From positions 45,822,934 to 45,886,933 of the forward strand of contig CM039135.1 in NCBI GenBank assembly GCA_022036555.1: a stretch of 64,000 nucleotides of DNA, read 5' to 3'. The position numbers and the translations under genes are program-made. How positions within the stretch are numbered: position 1 is the first letter of the stretch; each line of letters begins with the position of its first letter. Origin of the DNA: Microstegium vimineum (taxonomy: Eukaryota; Streptophyta; Magnoliopsida; Poales; Poaceae). This document shows, one piece after another, positions 10,564 through 23,190 of this stretch. Below the pieces are notes generated by a model. It made no database searches. It was not told where the DNA came from and was given only the letters and a program-made list of their open reading frames with translations.

Positions 10564-12954
10564 CTCCCACCTCATAGTGTAAATGGAGAAGCAAACCTCA
10601 AATATGCCATGCCTAAATTAAAGTTTCCAAATAAAAATATTTGCCACACCTATCAAATCATATGTGTATCAATTAGATGTAAAGAAAGATTTTGTGATCT
10701 AAAAGTTTCCTTAATTAGTCTATTTTATAAAATAAATAAATATATTTTACTCATATTTTACATATTACCTCATAAGAGATAACATGTAACCGTAACCATC
10801 CGATCTAATTAAATGAATGGCTCACAGATATTTGGAGGTACCATAGCAAACTCTTTTTAAATATTATAACACAAACTTTATACCATTAGATTTGTAAGCA
10901 TATTATCCAATGATTATATATTTATAAACATAAATAATATAATATAAAGTAAATGAACGGTCAAAGTGTAATCTAGTAGACCATATCATCTTAAATTGCG
11001 CCAGATAAAATGGACCGGATGGAGTACATGAGTACAAATAGCGGCGTCCTACCTCAAAAGGCTATAGCGGTAGCTTTATTGGGAGATTTAAAGCAGATTT
11101 GAAACTATGAAAAAAAACTAAAATGACTCGCATAGCATGGCATCCATATCCATGTGTTGTGTTTCCAGCTGCAGGCTACTAGCTGTCAGGAGGCGCAACC
11201 AATGATGGTACCGGGTGTGTCATGCTGATGCCTGAGGCCTGAGGCCGGACAGACGACGAGAGGGTGTCCGTCCGGTGATGTCGTGTCCTGTCCTGTCAGC
11301 ATTTGCAGCGGTGTCCCTCGGACTCGGAGGACTGGCGCACGGTGGCAGGCGAGCGCCAATGTGATGATGTGACCCATCGATGACATGATTAGGGCACGTA
11401 GTGCCTTGAGTTTTGTCCCGCCCGGCCGGCGCGCGCGGCGAGGCCGATCGATATATAGCAGAGAGGGGCCAAGACCGGCCGAGCCGAGGGAGGCCGGCCA
11501 GAGAGGTGCCGTCCTCTGGCCACGGCCGGCTGCAGGCTCCACCGGATGGCCACCGGCTGCGGCTGGGCCTCCTGGCAAGAGTGCGTGGTGGCGACCAGGA
11601 GTCCGCCAGGACCTGCTGGCGACGTGCCTGCTCGATCTGGGGCCCCTTGCTCTCTTGCTCTTGCAGGACCATTCATTCGATTGATTGACGAGCTAGTAGC
11701 GCCCAGCAGCGCTGGAAATATGCTCCGTCCGGCAGCGCGTGCAGGTGCAGCCACACGCCGTCAGCGGCGGAGCCAGCCGTGTCGGCTGGGTTTGTCCTGT
11801 GGGTACTACTGTACTCCGGCATCGCCGTGCAAAACTAGCTAGAGATTCGTCCATGGACCCCATGCATGCAAAAGTTCAGATGCCCGGACGCCTACAGTAC
11901 CGTTCATCAAACTAGAGATGATCATAATGTACAACAGTGCCATGCCATACAAATAATGCAATGCACTTACATATACTGAGCACCCGTTTGGTACACCGTC
12001 CGAGGACCTCCAGAGATTTTATCAAATTTTACCTGGTTTTCTAAAATGTTTTTTTATTTGATCCTCTTATTGACGTGACACGATTTCTTTAGTCACTCTC
12101 AATACATGTATTTGCACTTGAACAAACATCGAAAGCATATAGAGTGCACTAGTTCTTCCACAGAGGTTTCGATCACTCGTTTATTTTTTTCATTCTTCCA
12201 ATGCTGCTGGCCTGTGTGGTCAAAAAACAAATGCTGCCAGGGCCCAGATGCCATGCTGGCCCATGTGGCCATGCCTTGCTGCTGCTGCTGCTGCTGCTGC
12301 TGGCCACAGTGGCTTGGGCCTTGGGCAACCTTGGATTTTGGGCTTTGCCCCGCTGCCGGCCTGCCACAGTCTGCTGCACGGTTTGCAGGTTGGCGTATCC
12401 CGGATCTTAGGTTTGGGGAATCCATGGTCCAATATTATCACACGATAGGCTATAAACTAGTTCTAGATTCTAATGATGGACACCCATCAGTGCCTGCTTA
12501 TAGCATACTGTAGCAAGGATCATGTTACAAGAGAAAAACAACAGCATGCTTATGCTCTCTGAGCCATGGCACGAAATTACAGCACAATATCTCAAGAGGC
12601 AGGAACCCTTTGTAGAATCACAAATGAATAAAGCCTGTTCTGTTCTTTCAAAAAAAAAAAAAAAACCGGTGCTGCTGTAAAAATTCCAAGCCAACAGTTA
12701 CTACTTACTTCCAAAGGAAGAACATCTGGGGAAAGAACTGAAACATCAAGAGCTACAAGACGATTCTACTCAACACTTTTCCGAATCGATCGAGTCCATT
12801 GCATGCCTTGGTGCTCGACCTCTAGAATTCTAGATCATAAACAAGGAAGATGGGCATCAGTGACTCTGTGTTATCAGGGTGCTAAAACTGCCTGCCTGCC
12901 TGCCTGCTGGCTTCTTCAGTTTCTGAATTCTGAGGAGAGCGGTTTCCCGTTTCC
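10564..12954. other. intergenic region without a recognised gene
   Basis: From 10564 to 11100 the DNA is AT-rich and MITE-like. The stretch 11180-11850 is GC-rich, with several overlapping open frames on both strands that are Pro/Arg/Ala-rich and lack any recognisable domain. It may be a regulatory or transposon-derived block. The region from 12500 on includes the 3' flank of the Ca2+-ATPase gene on the minus strand. Confidence 0.4.
12278..12302. repeat. (GCT)8 trinucleotide repeat
   Basis: About eight GCT/CTG units in a GC-rich setting. The frames through it code poly-Leu, poly-Ala or poly-Gln but show no family resemblance, so I treat it as a microsatellite and not as part of a gene. Confidence 0.85.
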
Positions 12955-15900
12955 CTACACAGAATCCACTGGGACCATCTTCACCGCCACGGCGATAGGC
13001 ATGCCGATGAAGCCGATGACGATGCAGGCTATCCACTGCGTGAAGCTGAGAGGGGTGGTGTTGGCGAAGCTGCCGAGGCACTGTATGATTATGAACTGGA
13101 AGACGACGGTGCTGCCGAGAACCATGGCGAACACGTTGTTGTCTAGAATGCCCTCGAACACATTTATCCTCTCCATCTCTCTTGAGCTCACTTCATTGAA
13201 AACCTGCAGGCATGATCGATCGAGAAAGAATCAGTGCAGCTTCACATGATAAAAGATCTACCAAATTTTTGTTCACGATGATGCGTCGTTTGTTCAGTAT
13301 TCATTCACAAACATTTGAAAACTCACAAACTTCGTCAGGTTGTTGTCATAAGTGCAAGAAAAACCTCCTCCACATTACATTACCTGGCAGAATACAAAGC
13401 AGTTAAAGATGATCGTATTCAGGACTAGATCTGAGTTTGCGCCCTCGATTCCGAAGAGCCATTTGCCTTGAGACTGCAGATACCAAATCACAAGGAACTG
13501 GTAGAAGGCCTGTCCCATGATGTTCCTCCACATGATGTTGCTGATGAAGTTTCCTTTCCTTCCAACAGGAGTTCTCTTCATGAGCTCATCGTTTGGAGGC
13601 TCTGTGGCCAGTGCCAGTGCTCCTAGTGTGTCCATGATCATGTTGACCCACAGCAACTGCACAGCAGTCAGGGGAGCACTCCCTGAATTCACAAGCAGAA
13701 GCATGCATGAGAATAAGCACTCCCTGAATTTCAGACTGGAATCACCTTAGATGAATGCAGCATTTCCAGATTTACCTATCAAGCAAGCTGAGGAGAAGTT
13801 GACAATGAGAGCAACAACATTGACTGTGAGTTGAAACTGCACAAACTTCTGAATGTTGATGTACACCGATCGACCCCATTTGGCAACAGTGACTATGGTG
13901 GAGAAGTTGTCATCGAGAATAATAACATCAGCACTCTCTTTTGCCACCTTCAAACAAACATTAAAAATGAACTGGTGACTGAGTTCAACTAACAAAATTG
14001 CTAGTTAGATGTTACAATGATGTCAAATAACATCAGAGGAGAAAGCATGCTGAACAAATATAACTACCAACTAGTAGTACATTGTAGGTTTGATGTACAC
14101 TTAATACTGATCATATTCATGTAAAAGTACTTCCTCCATCCAGTATCTAATTTATGAAAATGAAGTAAAGAGTACCTCAGTGCCAGCAATGCCCATTGCA
14201 AGCCCAATATCGGCTTCATGTAGCGCGGGTGCATCATTCGTGCCATCGCCAGTCACCGCAACAACTTCATCAAATGTAGTTCGTAGATGCTTCACCAAAG
14301 TGTGCTTGTCAAGCGGCGAAGATCTTGCCATCACCTGAAACATGAAACCAACCACACAAATGAACTCCAGAAATTACATGTTGTCTGAACAAGAAGAAAA
14401 AATCAAGCAAGAAAAGTATGAACCTAGGTAGGTACCTGTATTTTTGGTATGAGGTCTTGCAGTTCTTCTTCAGTCTTGACTCTGAAGTCCGGGCCTTCAA
14501 TGGCGACGCCACCTTCAGTGAGAATGCCGCATTCCCTTGCAATCGCCTTGGCGGTGTTGATGTTGTCACCAGTAACCATCCTGACGGTGATGCCTGCCGA
14601 CCTGCAGATCGCCACCGACTCCTTGACGCCGGGACGGACGGGGTCCTTGATCCCGACGACGCCGATGCACGTGTACCCGTCCATGGGAATCTGATCGGTC
14701 GCCGTGAACCCGTCGCCGACGTCGACGTAGGCGAGGCAAAGCGTCCGAAGCGCCTCGTTGGCGAAGCTATCGATGGTGTTCCTGAGGTGTTCCGCGGTGG
14801 CGCCGTCGAGGGCGACGACGTTGCCGTGCTCGTCCAGGTACCTGGTGCATGACGCGAGGACGATCTCCGACGCGCCCTTGCAGTGCGCACGCAGCGCGCC
14901 GCCGGGGAGCTGGATGACCACCCCCATCCTCTTCTTGGCCGAGTTGAATGGCTCCACCTTGAGGAGCGTGCTCGCCTTGCGCACCGCCGAGAAGTCGCCG
15001 CCGAGGGAGAGCCCGAACTCGAGTATGGCGGCCTCGGTCGGCGTTCCGAGGATCTCACGCTTCCCGTCCTGGTTGAGCACGACGTCGCCGCCGGTGTTGT
15101 TGAAGATGGACTGCAGGAGCATCGCCACGACGGACGCCGGCAGGTCGGAGGTCTCCGCGGTGGAGCTGCTGTTGTTGACGTCCTTGATCTTGCCGCAGAT
15201 ACAGGCCTTGACGACGGTCATGTGATTGGTGGTGAGCGTGCCGGTCTTATCGCTACAAATGGTGGTGGCAGAGCCCATGGTCTCACAGGCAGCGAGGTGG
15301 CGTACCAACGCCTTGTCGTTCATCATCTTCTTCATGGCGAACGCGAGACTAAGCGTGACGGCGAGAGGGAGACCTTCAGGGACGGCGACGACGACGATGG
15401 TGACGGCGATAGCGAAGAACTCGAGCAGCTCCATCGCGTCATCACCAGTCCAGCTAAAGTAAGAGCCATCACCAAGCTTACGCCAGAAGAGACCCTGTGT
15501 GAGGACCGCGAACGTGACGACGGCGAATGCGAGACCGATCTTTCCGATGATAGTAGCGACACCGTTAAGCTTGACCTGAAGCGGCGTCTCATCGTCGCCA
15601 CCTTCACTAAGCGTAGCCATAAGCTTACCCCACTGCGTCCTCATCCCGACGGTGGTGACGAGCATCTTACACGCGCCGTCCTGCACCTTAGTCCCGGACA
15701 GCAAGAACGGGTTCTCGGCGTTCACCGCGACAGGCTCACTCTCACCGGTGAGACTAGACTCGTTGATGAGCAACGAGAACCCTGACACGAAGAGCCCGTC
15801 AGCGGGGACCTGATCACCGATGGAGAGATGAACGACGTCACCGACGAGTAGGTCATAGATGGAGAGCTTCTGTCTGTACCCACTCCGCGTGACCTGCACG

Positions 15901-16628
15901 GTGATCTTCTTCTTCTCCTTATCAAGGTCCTTGAACTGCAACGACTGGCGGTAATCACTAGTAGCCGTGACGAAAACGACGAGCAGGATGCTCGCGACGA
16001 TCCCGAGCCCGTCGTGTGCACCATGTGGCCACCCTTCGGTGGCGATCCCGACGAGGAGGGAGACGAGCGCACAGGCGGCGAGGATCATTAGCGTCATGTC
16101 CTGAAGCGCCTCGTACACGAACACCCAGAAGCTACGTGGCTCCGCTTCGGCGAAACGGTTGACGCCGAAGAGCTCCCGCCGTTTCTTCACCAGCTTTTTT
16201 CTATCGGCGGCGATGCCGTCGGACGCCGAGGTGGATAGGCTGGATAAAAGGCCGTCGACGCCGCCGTGGGACTTGAGTTTCTTCACGTCGTGACTTTCCA
16301 CGATGTTGCTCAGTTCCTCGGCGCAGATGTTGTATCCGGCGGATTTGACGTCGGCGGGGACGGCGGGGACGGCGTAGTCGCCTTGTGGTGGTAGCCCGTG
16401 GATGAACTGTAGCGCCGCTTTGGAGACGAGTACGGCTACGCGTAGCTTCTCCTGGTTGGATCGTTTCATGGCGGCGGCTTCGGATCGCTTGCCTAGGTTG
16501 GCCGTGAAGCGGAACCGCCGCGTTGGGTTCTTCACGACGCCGACGACGCTTCGCCATCGCCCTAGTGCCTCGTCTGACGAGTGCTTCGCCTTTACGCCCC
16601 CGAAGTTCTCGTTCAGGTAGCTCTCCAT
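12955..16628 (-). CDS. autoinhibited Ca2+-transporting P2B ATPase (ACA family)
   Basis: Five exons on the minus strand join in frame: 16628-14436, 14334-14176, 13947-13776, 13682-13384 and 13203-12955, giving 1023 residues, the usual length for plant ACA pumps (about 1010-1090). The start MESYLNENFGG fits the family. An autoinhibitory, calmodulin-binding region (about residues 24-48, Trp plus many Arg/Lys) comes first. TGES of the actuator domain is at 294-297, PEGLP of TM4 at 417-421, the phosphorylated Asp in DKTGTLT at 460, and the GDGTNDAP hinge at 760-767. The last exons code for TM5-TM10. These pumps use ATP to move Ca2+ out of the cytosol and are released from inhibition by Ca2+-calmodulin; which membrane is not decidable here. 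All catalytic motifs are intact. Confidence 0.95.
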
Positions 16629-17152
16629 CTTTGATTTCCTTCCTCCCTCGCTCACCCTCGATGATCTCTCTCGCTCGCTCTTCTTCTCAGCCCCGCTGCA
16701 GCATCCTTGGCGATGGCGATGGCGATGGTCAGGACTACTCAGGATCCGATGGAGAGGAGGAGGACGAGGCGTGGTGGTTTGTTGAGGATCCGCACAAGAC
16801 AGGCGGCAGGAGAGTGATGGAGGGTGGGAAGCCCCCCCGTCGAAGGAGCGACTGCCACCGTACCTCCTCCTCCACTCTCGGAAATCTGCCGGAATTTGTG
16901 GCCTGCCACTACTACTCAAAACAACCCTGAAACGCCGGCCGGAGATCGATGCCGTCTACTACATTGTCACGGCAAAATAATAAAAAAAATGCAACATGAA
17001 CATGTGTGTATGTTTCCATGCCAAGAAATGAACAAAGACTTGGATGTGTCATGTATGCCACTGGCACGTACTCACGCCTGAATAATCCTCTCCTCTCCGT
17101 TCAAAAAAAAAAAAAAACCTTCTCTCCGCCTCTCCTTCTCTCATGCACGTCA

Positions 17153-17656
17153 TCACGTCCTACTTGGCTCACCGTCACTGGTCCACTCATCGTCGTCGTC
17201 GTCCGAGTGGTTTCTCGCCGGGATGATGAACACGTCGGACTCGTCGGGGGACCTGAAGCTGACCCTCCGGGACACGCTGTTCAGGCTGCGGATCGACGCC
17301 CGGCTGACGAAGGACATGGACACGCTCTCGTTGACGACGACGCCCGGCGGCGAGTAGCCGCCGCCGCCGGTCCCGGAGTCTGCTTCGTCGTCCTCCTCGT
17401 CGGAGAACAGGTCGGACAGGTTCACGTTCACCGGGCACACCTTCGGAGAGCTGCGCCGCGACGGCGTCGCAGCAGCCTCCGTCTCCCAGCTAAGCGGCGG
17501 GTACAGAATCTCCTCCAAGGTGAGCTGCCTCGCCGCCGCCGCCCCCAGGCCCAGCCTCTCGCTCTGCCTTGGGTCCTGCAGCTGCAGACAGGTCGGCACC
17601 ATCCTGCCGAAGATCACCTTGAGATGGCAAGAGTAACAGCACTGTAATAGACACAT
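17153..17656 (-). CDS. uncharacterised acidic protein, single exon
   Basis: A 167-residue frame without introns. I do not recognise the family. The N-terminus is Cys-rich (MCLLQCCYSC), followed by a basic-hydrophobic helix. A segment reading LTLEEILYPPLSWE suggests a short conserved motif. An acidic Ser-rich patch (SDLFSDEEDDEADSG) follows, then a Ser/Arg-rich part (SRASIRSLNSVSRRVSFRSP) with possible phosphorylation sites, and a second acidic run (SDDDDDEW) near the end. There is no signal peptide or clear membrane segment, so a soluble or nuclear location is more likely. It lies 525 bp upstream of the ATPase start on the same strand. The codon use is GC-rich like that of the ATPase, which supports a real gene. 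Confidence 0.6.
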   Translation of the reverse strand: MCLLQCCYSCHLKVIFGRMVPTCLQLQDPRQSERLGLGAAAARQLTLEEILYPPLSWETEAAATPSRRSSPKVCPVNVNLSDLFSDEEDDEADSGTGGGGYSPPGVVVNESVSMSFVSRASIRSLNSVSRRVSFRSPDESDVFIIPARNHSDDDDDEWTSDGEPSRT

Positions 17657-18486
17657 TTTTTTTTCTTCTTCTCTTTTTTTATTTTTATTTTTTTATTTAT
17701 ACTCTTCTCCTCTAGAAGAACCTGGAGCCTGGAGGTGGTGATCTAGATTCTGGGATGGTGAATTGGTGATGGAAGAAAATCCACACCTGTTCTTGTTGTG
17801 GTGACATGTATATATGGATGGATGTGGCCAAGAGAGAATGCATCCACATACTCCATATGGATGGATGATGGATCAGCCTTGGAAACTAAGATGATTGTGC
17901 TGTATAAATTTTGTTACGGCATAACATTGGATAGGCCGTGGTGATTATACCAATGCAGGGGTCAAAAAGGGACAAAGATATTGCATAGTTTGGACTTTTG
18001 GAACTAGGCTAGTGTTCTTGTGCTATGAATTACACCATGTTCTACGTCAGCAGCAGGGCCTACTTAATCCTTATTATAGTCATGGTGACACGTTTGTTAG
18101 ATTTCAGTACACTGAGAGAGTCTGGCCGTTTATATAAAATCTTATTGGCTCCCTAATACGTTGTTAAGGTGTGTTGTAACGATCAATTTCTCTACTTTAA
18201 TATAAAGACGCGCAAACCTTTTGCACACCTGTGGTAGAAAGCTAGTTCCTTGTTATGAATTTAAAAAGTCTGACAACCATGTATTTAGAGAAGAGGACAA
18301 AAAAAAAAGAGAAGAGGACAAAAATATAATGTAATTATGGAGATTTTTTATGTTAAAAAGCAATCTGATTATGTACAAATAGGGATATGCCCACTGACAT
18401 CAAACAAGACTATATTAGGAGGAAACTTGGAAGAAACATGTCTTCATTGACCATGCATCTTGTTGTTTACACCTATACTTGTCCAT

Positions 18487-18930
18487 GAGGCACGAGGCCC
18501 GACGGCACGGCCCATGGCACGGTGTTTTGGCCCGGCCCGAGCACGGCATGACACGGTGGATGGGCCGTGCCTGGGCCGCCACTTAGGCACGTGGCACGGC
18601 ACGATCTAAGAGGCGGCACGGGAGCGACACGAAGATTGTGATTCCAACTGCTTATTCAGTTAAAATAAGCTGTTAAAATAATTTATGATAACTAATAATT
18701 AAATTGTGACATGTTAAAAATGATGAACACTTGTAAAAAACTGAAAATATGAACACTTACGAAAATTTTGAAGTGTTTCTCGTCTGACAGGTCATGGGCC
18801 GGCACGGCACGATAGGCGGTACGACACGGCAAAACGGCCCGTAGGCCGAGCCGTGGGCCGACAGTCAGGCATGAAGTACAACTAGGCACGGCACGACTAG
18901 GCACGAAACACGACTAGACACGGCACGGCA
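18487..18930. repeat. GGCACGG-rich dispersed repeat
   Basis: Two GC-rich arms (18487-18630 and 18787-18930), each dense in GGCACGG, GGGCCG or their complements, flank an AT-rich middle of about 150 bp. The arrangement resembles a non-autonomous DNA transposon, but I could not define exact termini or a target duplication. Confidence 0.45.
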
Positions 18931-19210
18931 TGACGGCCATCTATATTTACACCACCATTTCAATCCGGCCAAGTGGTGCGAGCATGCATGATGTCACCCA
19001 AGCCGGCCAGCGCGACATCGCCCAGGCCCAGGGAACAGAAGGTCTACATGGGCCTCGGTGCGGCAAAGGGAGCGGAGGCCCAGTTCACGGATCCAAGGCC
19101 CGGAGTGGGCGTGATACATAGTTCCCTGACCTGAGGCTCTTCTTCTTGAGATTAATAAGTCACATGTCAATATATAGCCATTTCTTCATGGTTCTAGTCA
19201 TTCTACTGTA

Positions 19211-19354
19211 CTTTGCTGGGCAATTTGGACAGCTAGAAATGATGTGATATTCAAAAATCTGCCAGATTCAGTTGATGTTGTTAAAGATCTTTTCTTATCG
19301 GAGCTCAGCCTGTTCACAGTTAGAGCAAGAAACAAATATGACATAAGACTATAG
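19211..19354 (+). pseudogene. LINE ORF2 C-terminal remnant (zf-RVT tail)
   Basis: The frame reads LCWAIWTARNDVIFKNLPDS and continues to RNKYDIRL before a stop. The W-x-x-W-x-x-RND-x-x-F pattern is typical of the end of the zinc-binding reverse transcriptase domain of plant non-LTR elements. No upstream reverse transcriptase remains. Confidence 0.55.
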
Positions 19355-20050
19355 ATCTTATTCGACAACAGGTTGATGGGCTAGTTATTGCAAATATAAA
19401 TATAATTTAAAAATTGGGTAGAACTTAAGACTTCGTAAAATAGAATCAAGAAATGCACAAGCAACAAATGTTAAAAAGCTCGGAGAGTACATATAGTTTT
19501 TATACACTTCTATTATACTTAGGCCGTCGTGAAAAGAGTCAACAAATGCACAGTAAACAAATATTAAAAGTCTCGGGCCGGCAGGAAAGCAATTGGTGGG
19601 GACGGTCTAACTGCCCCCATTCTTATTCAGAAGAAACAGAGTTGATAGGCACAAGAAACTGGAGTACAATTTTGGTTGCGTTAGTGACGCAATAACACGT
19701 TGAAAGTAAAAGTTGTATCATGAATTCAAATGACAATTAAACAGTGTTTTTATCTCACAATAAAACAGCCAAAAAATAGCTAAAACGGCTTATCAGCCGC
19801 AGAAACAGCCAACCGAACAGGGCTGACATTCAGTCTGTATTACGAGTCACAACCTGCATGGGCAGGGCTACAAGATTAGGACAGGAAGGAAGTGCAACCT
19901 CTCAAGTCTCAAGTATTGAAACAACAGTGACCAGATAACCCTATACAGATAGTATGGAAAAGTTGACTGCAGTTGCTTCAAAAAGAAGCTTCAAAGGATC
20001 AAAATAATATAAAAGGAGAAACGAATTTTGAGTTGTACGGGAGCAGATTA

Positions 20051-23000
20051 TCAACGAGGAAAGCTCATTGACGACCAAAACTCATGTTCCATGCTATACG
20101 GCCTGCTCAAGTTGTAATCACAGCCTTGAACTGATCGACCGTTCATCCCAACTGCGTGTTCTTTATCGGTCCTCTGGTTACTTCCAGTATTGTCTGCGGA
20201 ACTCTGCAACGCTTGTAGTCTCATCTCAACTTGCCTCATCGTGGGTCTGTCCTCGCCCTTCGAGTTTAAGCACATCATGGCAATGGCTGCCACTTCCCTG
20301 GTTTCTTCTTCTTCTTCAGCCTCCTCAGTGACTTGAGGGTCTAGAATCTCCCAGAGCTTGTCCTCGTTCACTGACGAAGAAAATTCTGAAACTAGATTGA
20401 AGCCTTCAGGTGAGATGTAAGATGATGGTTTCCTACGCGTCAACAGCTCCACAAGTATCACACCGAAGCTGTACACATCACTTTTCTCAGTGAGCCGGCT
20501 TGTTTGGTAGTACTCTGGATCCAAATATCCAAAAGTTCCTTGAATGGTTGTTGTGACAGAAGTTTGATGAATGGGGATACCTCGAGAAGCTCCAAAGTCT
20601 GACACTTTTGCTATTAACCGATCATCTAGGAGTATGTTGGTTGTCTTTATGTCTCTATGGATTACCGACACGGAAGCAGAAGAATGCAGATAAGCGAGAG
20701 ATCTTGCAATTTCAAGGCTATCCTCTTGCGCTCCTTCCAGGACAATGATTGTGGAGCAGCACTGACATGAAGATGTTCATGAAGCGTCCCATTTGAAATG
20801 AATTCATAGACTAGCAATGGAACTTCTGTCTCAAGGCAACATCCAAAAAGGTTCACTACATTCCTGTGATTTACTTGAGAAAGTATGGCAACCTCGTTGA
20901 TAAAATCATTGATTTCTCTCTTGATTGCATGTCTTGACTTTTTTATAGCAACAACTCTTTGGTCAGACAAAATACCTTTGTACACAGTTCCATGGCCTCC
21001 GCCGCCGAGTTTTCGAGTTTCATGAAAACAGTTTGTGGCTCTGTCAAGCTCTTCTAAGCTAAAGATCATCCTTTCAGCAATATCCCTGTCTACCAGTTGC
21101 TGCAGTAAAAGGCCTCTGTTTTTCTTGAAGAAAAACTCTTTCATTATTTTAGCTTTTCGAGCCTTGGCCTTTCTTCTTATGACAACAATGGCAAGAATAA
21201 ACAGCAGAATGACAATACCACTTCCAAGTCCGATTCCAATAATCAATCCTGGATAATATATGAAAAACGAAATTCTGATTATTTACTTCGACAAACCTTT
21301 TTTTATCGAAACAGTAGGAGATCTAGCCATCATTATATTAAGAAAAATAAGAAAGGGAAGAACAACAAAACATGTTTGAGCTGATCTCAACACCAAAAGG
21401 GTTTGAATGTAAAAAAACACGATCCTAGGGAACACCTACCAAGGCATTACGATCAAGATTCCCTAAAAAAAGGCATTATGATGAAGATAAAGCTTCAACA
21501 ACATGGGCTGAGAAAACATTGGAACTCTAGTTTCACCCTTTAGGGCCACATAATAACCTAGGCCGACCACAACCTCTTGGGCTGGTGACCGATGCAACTA
21601 ACTCTGGTACAAGGGACCAGGTCAACCACAGTTGCCACAGGTTGGCGCCCTATCACTATGTTTTGGTTTGCTAGAGAGATTTTTTTTTTTGGTGCCACCA
21701 GAATTTGAACCTTGGCCTTAATCGATACACTACAAGAGTGTTGGTAAAAAAAATCGACCAACATAGGAGGAACTAGGTGGCTTTTAATTAAGAAGAGATA
21801 GGCACCCAAATTCGTCTCGATGAGAACTTGAGCTTGGGTGATATGGGTGTACATCCACCCTCATGAGAAACTAAGATAGATTTAATTCCTTAGAATATAA
21901 ACAACAGAGATCATAATATTGAATGATTTTTTTCTTGTTACCTGAAATTTTCAATTTGCTTGGACTACACCCATCTTTTACTCTGGGATTGCCGGAGGTG
22001 CCTGATGGGCAGATACAATCATATGATCCTATTGTATTTATGCATTGCCCAAAGCATGAAGGTGGATCTGGCTGTGTCTGTGTGCACTCATCAACATCTA
22101 TTACAAGTTCAACCATGAATAAACAAGTAATTACTAATTAGTGCAAAGTAATCACAGGGTAGACGTTGGACCTGAACGTACTGGAAGATGCATACCTTGG
22201 CACCCATTTGGCTTGTACGGGTTCCCATCATAGCCTTCATGACACTGGCATTTATACCCTCGTGGAGGTTCATCGTAGCAGTCACTCTTGTCACTGAGGC
22301 AACCAGAATTATTGGACTTCTGAGCTTCCGCACAAGATGAGTTACCAAACATCCAGTTGACCACAGTGTGGGTTGGCACTTTTGGGACAGATTCTGGTGA
22401 GGCCGCATACTGCTGCAACGGTATGGCAACTCCTGTCCTCATCCAGTATCCCCCCTTCTCCACAATGTATGTGGCGTTGAACGGATCCCTCGGACCAGAC
22501 ATGGTTGAGTTTGCTGCTTCATTGAGGGAAACAAGCTTGATTGCGTAGCTATTGCTGTCTTCTGAAACCTCCGTATAACAGCAGCCAATACCAGAGCATG
22601 TGCCATCGATGGGCACCTTGCGATAATCAGTTTAGCAGCTGGAATCACAGGTGCTGGCATTGACTCCTGCTCCGGGAGACTGACTGAAAACCTGAAACCA
22701 CACCCCAAGGCAACAAACACATTTTGGGCTGCTGATACGCGATAGAACCTGTCATCTAAGCCAAGATTCCAGTTCTCGTCATATCTGCTTTTCCCTAACA
22801 ACTGAGGGAAACCAGTGTCAAGGTACACAACCCTAGGATTCCACTTTATACTGACAACTCGATATCCAGCTCTGTTCATGTACAGCACGGGAGGGTCTTC
22901 TTCCATTTTGCATGCGAGTTTGAACCCCTCATGGAAGTAGCATCGCTCATCACCGATTCCGAAGGGGTAAGGTATGCTTATGTTGTGGCATTTGGATGTG

Positions 23001-23098
23001 CAACCAGGAATTGCCCCCATGTCTTGTGAAGATAGTGTAGGTATTATTGTTGCTAGAAACTGCAACAAGTGCAGAGCTGCTATGGCAAGTGTGTGCAT
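20051..23098 (-). pseudogene. WAK/WAKL receptor kinase gene with two frame breaks
   Basis: Three exons on the minus strand: 23098-22196, 22097-21942 and 21248-20051. Exon 1 encodes a signal peptide (MHTLAIAALHLLQFLATIIP), the galacturonan-binding motif region (CTSKCHNISIPYPFGIG) and a first EGF-like segment ending NPYKPNGCQ. Exon 2 is a Ca2+-binding EGF module (DVDECTQTQPDPPSCFGQC). Exon 3 has the transmembrane helix and kinase with GGGGHGTVYKG, VAIKKS, HRDIKTTNILLDD, DFGASRG and tail SRPYSMEHEF. The frame shifts in the ectodomain between about 22600 and 22634, and again in the kinase near 20716, where one missing base separates IAL from EIARSLAYLH. If real, these abolish the protein; both sit next to short homopolymers, so error is possible. 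WAKs link pectin in the wall to cytosolic signalling. Confidence 0.8.
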
Positions 23099-23181
23099 TG
23101 TTGCCTAAGGTACAAGGAAAAAAGTAGTGGAGTAGCAGATAAAACTTAGTGGCTGGGAATGAGATGCATCAGTTCATGCTA

Positions 23182-23190
23182 CATATATAG
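23182..23190 (-). promoter_or_regulatory. candidate TATA box for the 20-23 kb WAK
   Basis: On the minus strand the sequence CTATATATG lies about 85 bp upstream of the ATG at 23098, a normal spacing for a short 5' UTR. Confidence 0.45.

Larger units (their letters stand above)
17657..20050. other. intergenic region between the acidic protein and the first WAK
   Basis: From 17700 to 18480 I see AT-rich sequence with no gene. A GGCACGG-rich repeat and a LINE tail are listed separately. The stretch 19740-19830 carries sequence (AACAGCCAACCGAACAGGGC) resembling the end of a Tourist/hAT-type MITE. Confidence 0.4.

Noticed and set aside
11186..11842. Overlapping open frames of 90-150 codons
   Set aside because: Compositionally biased, on both strands at once, with no recognisable motif.
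14418..15785. Plus-strand frames opposite the Ca2+-ATPase, up to 300 codons
   Set aside because: They are antisense shadows of the ATPase exon and have no family features.
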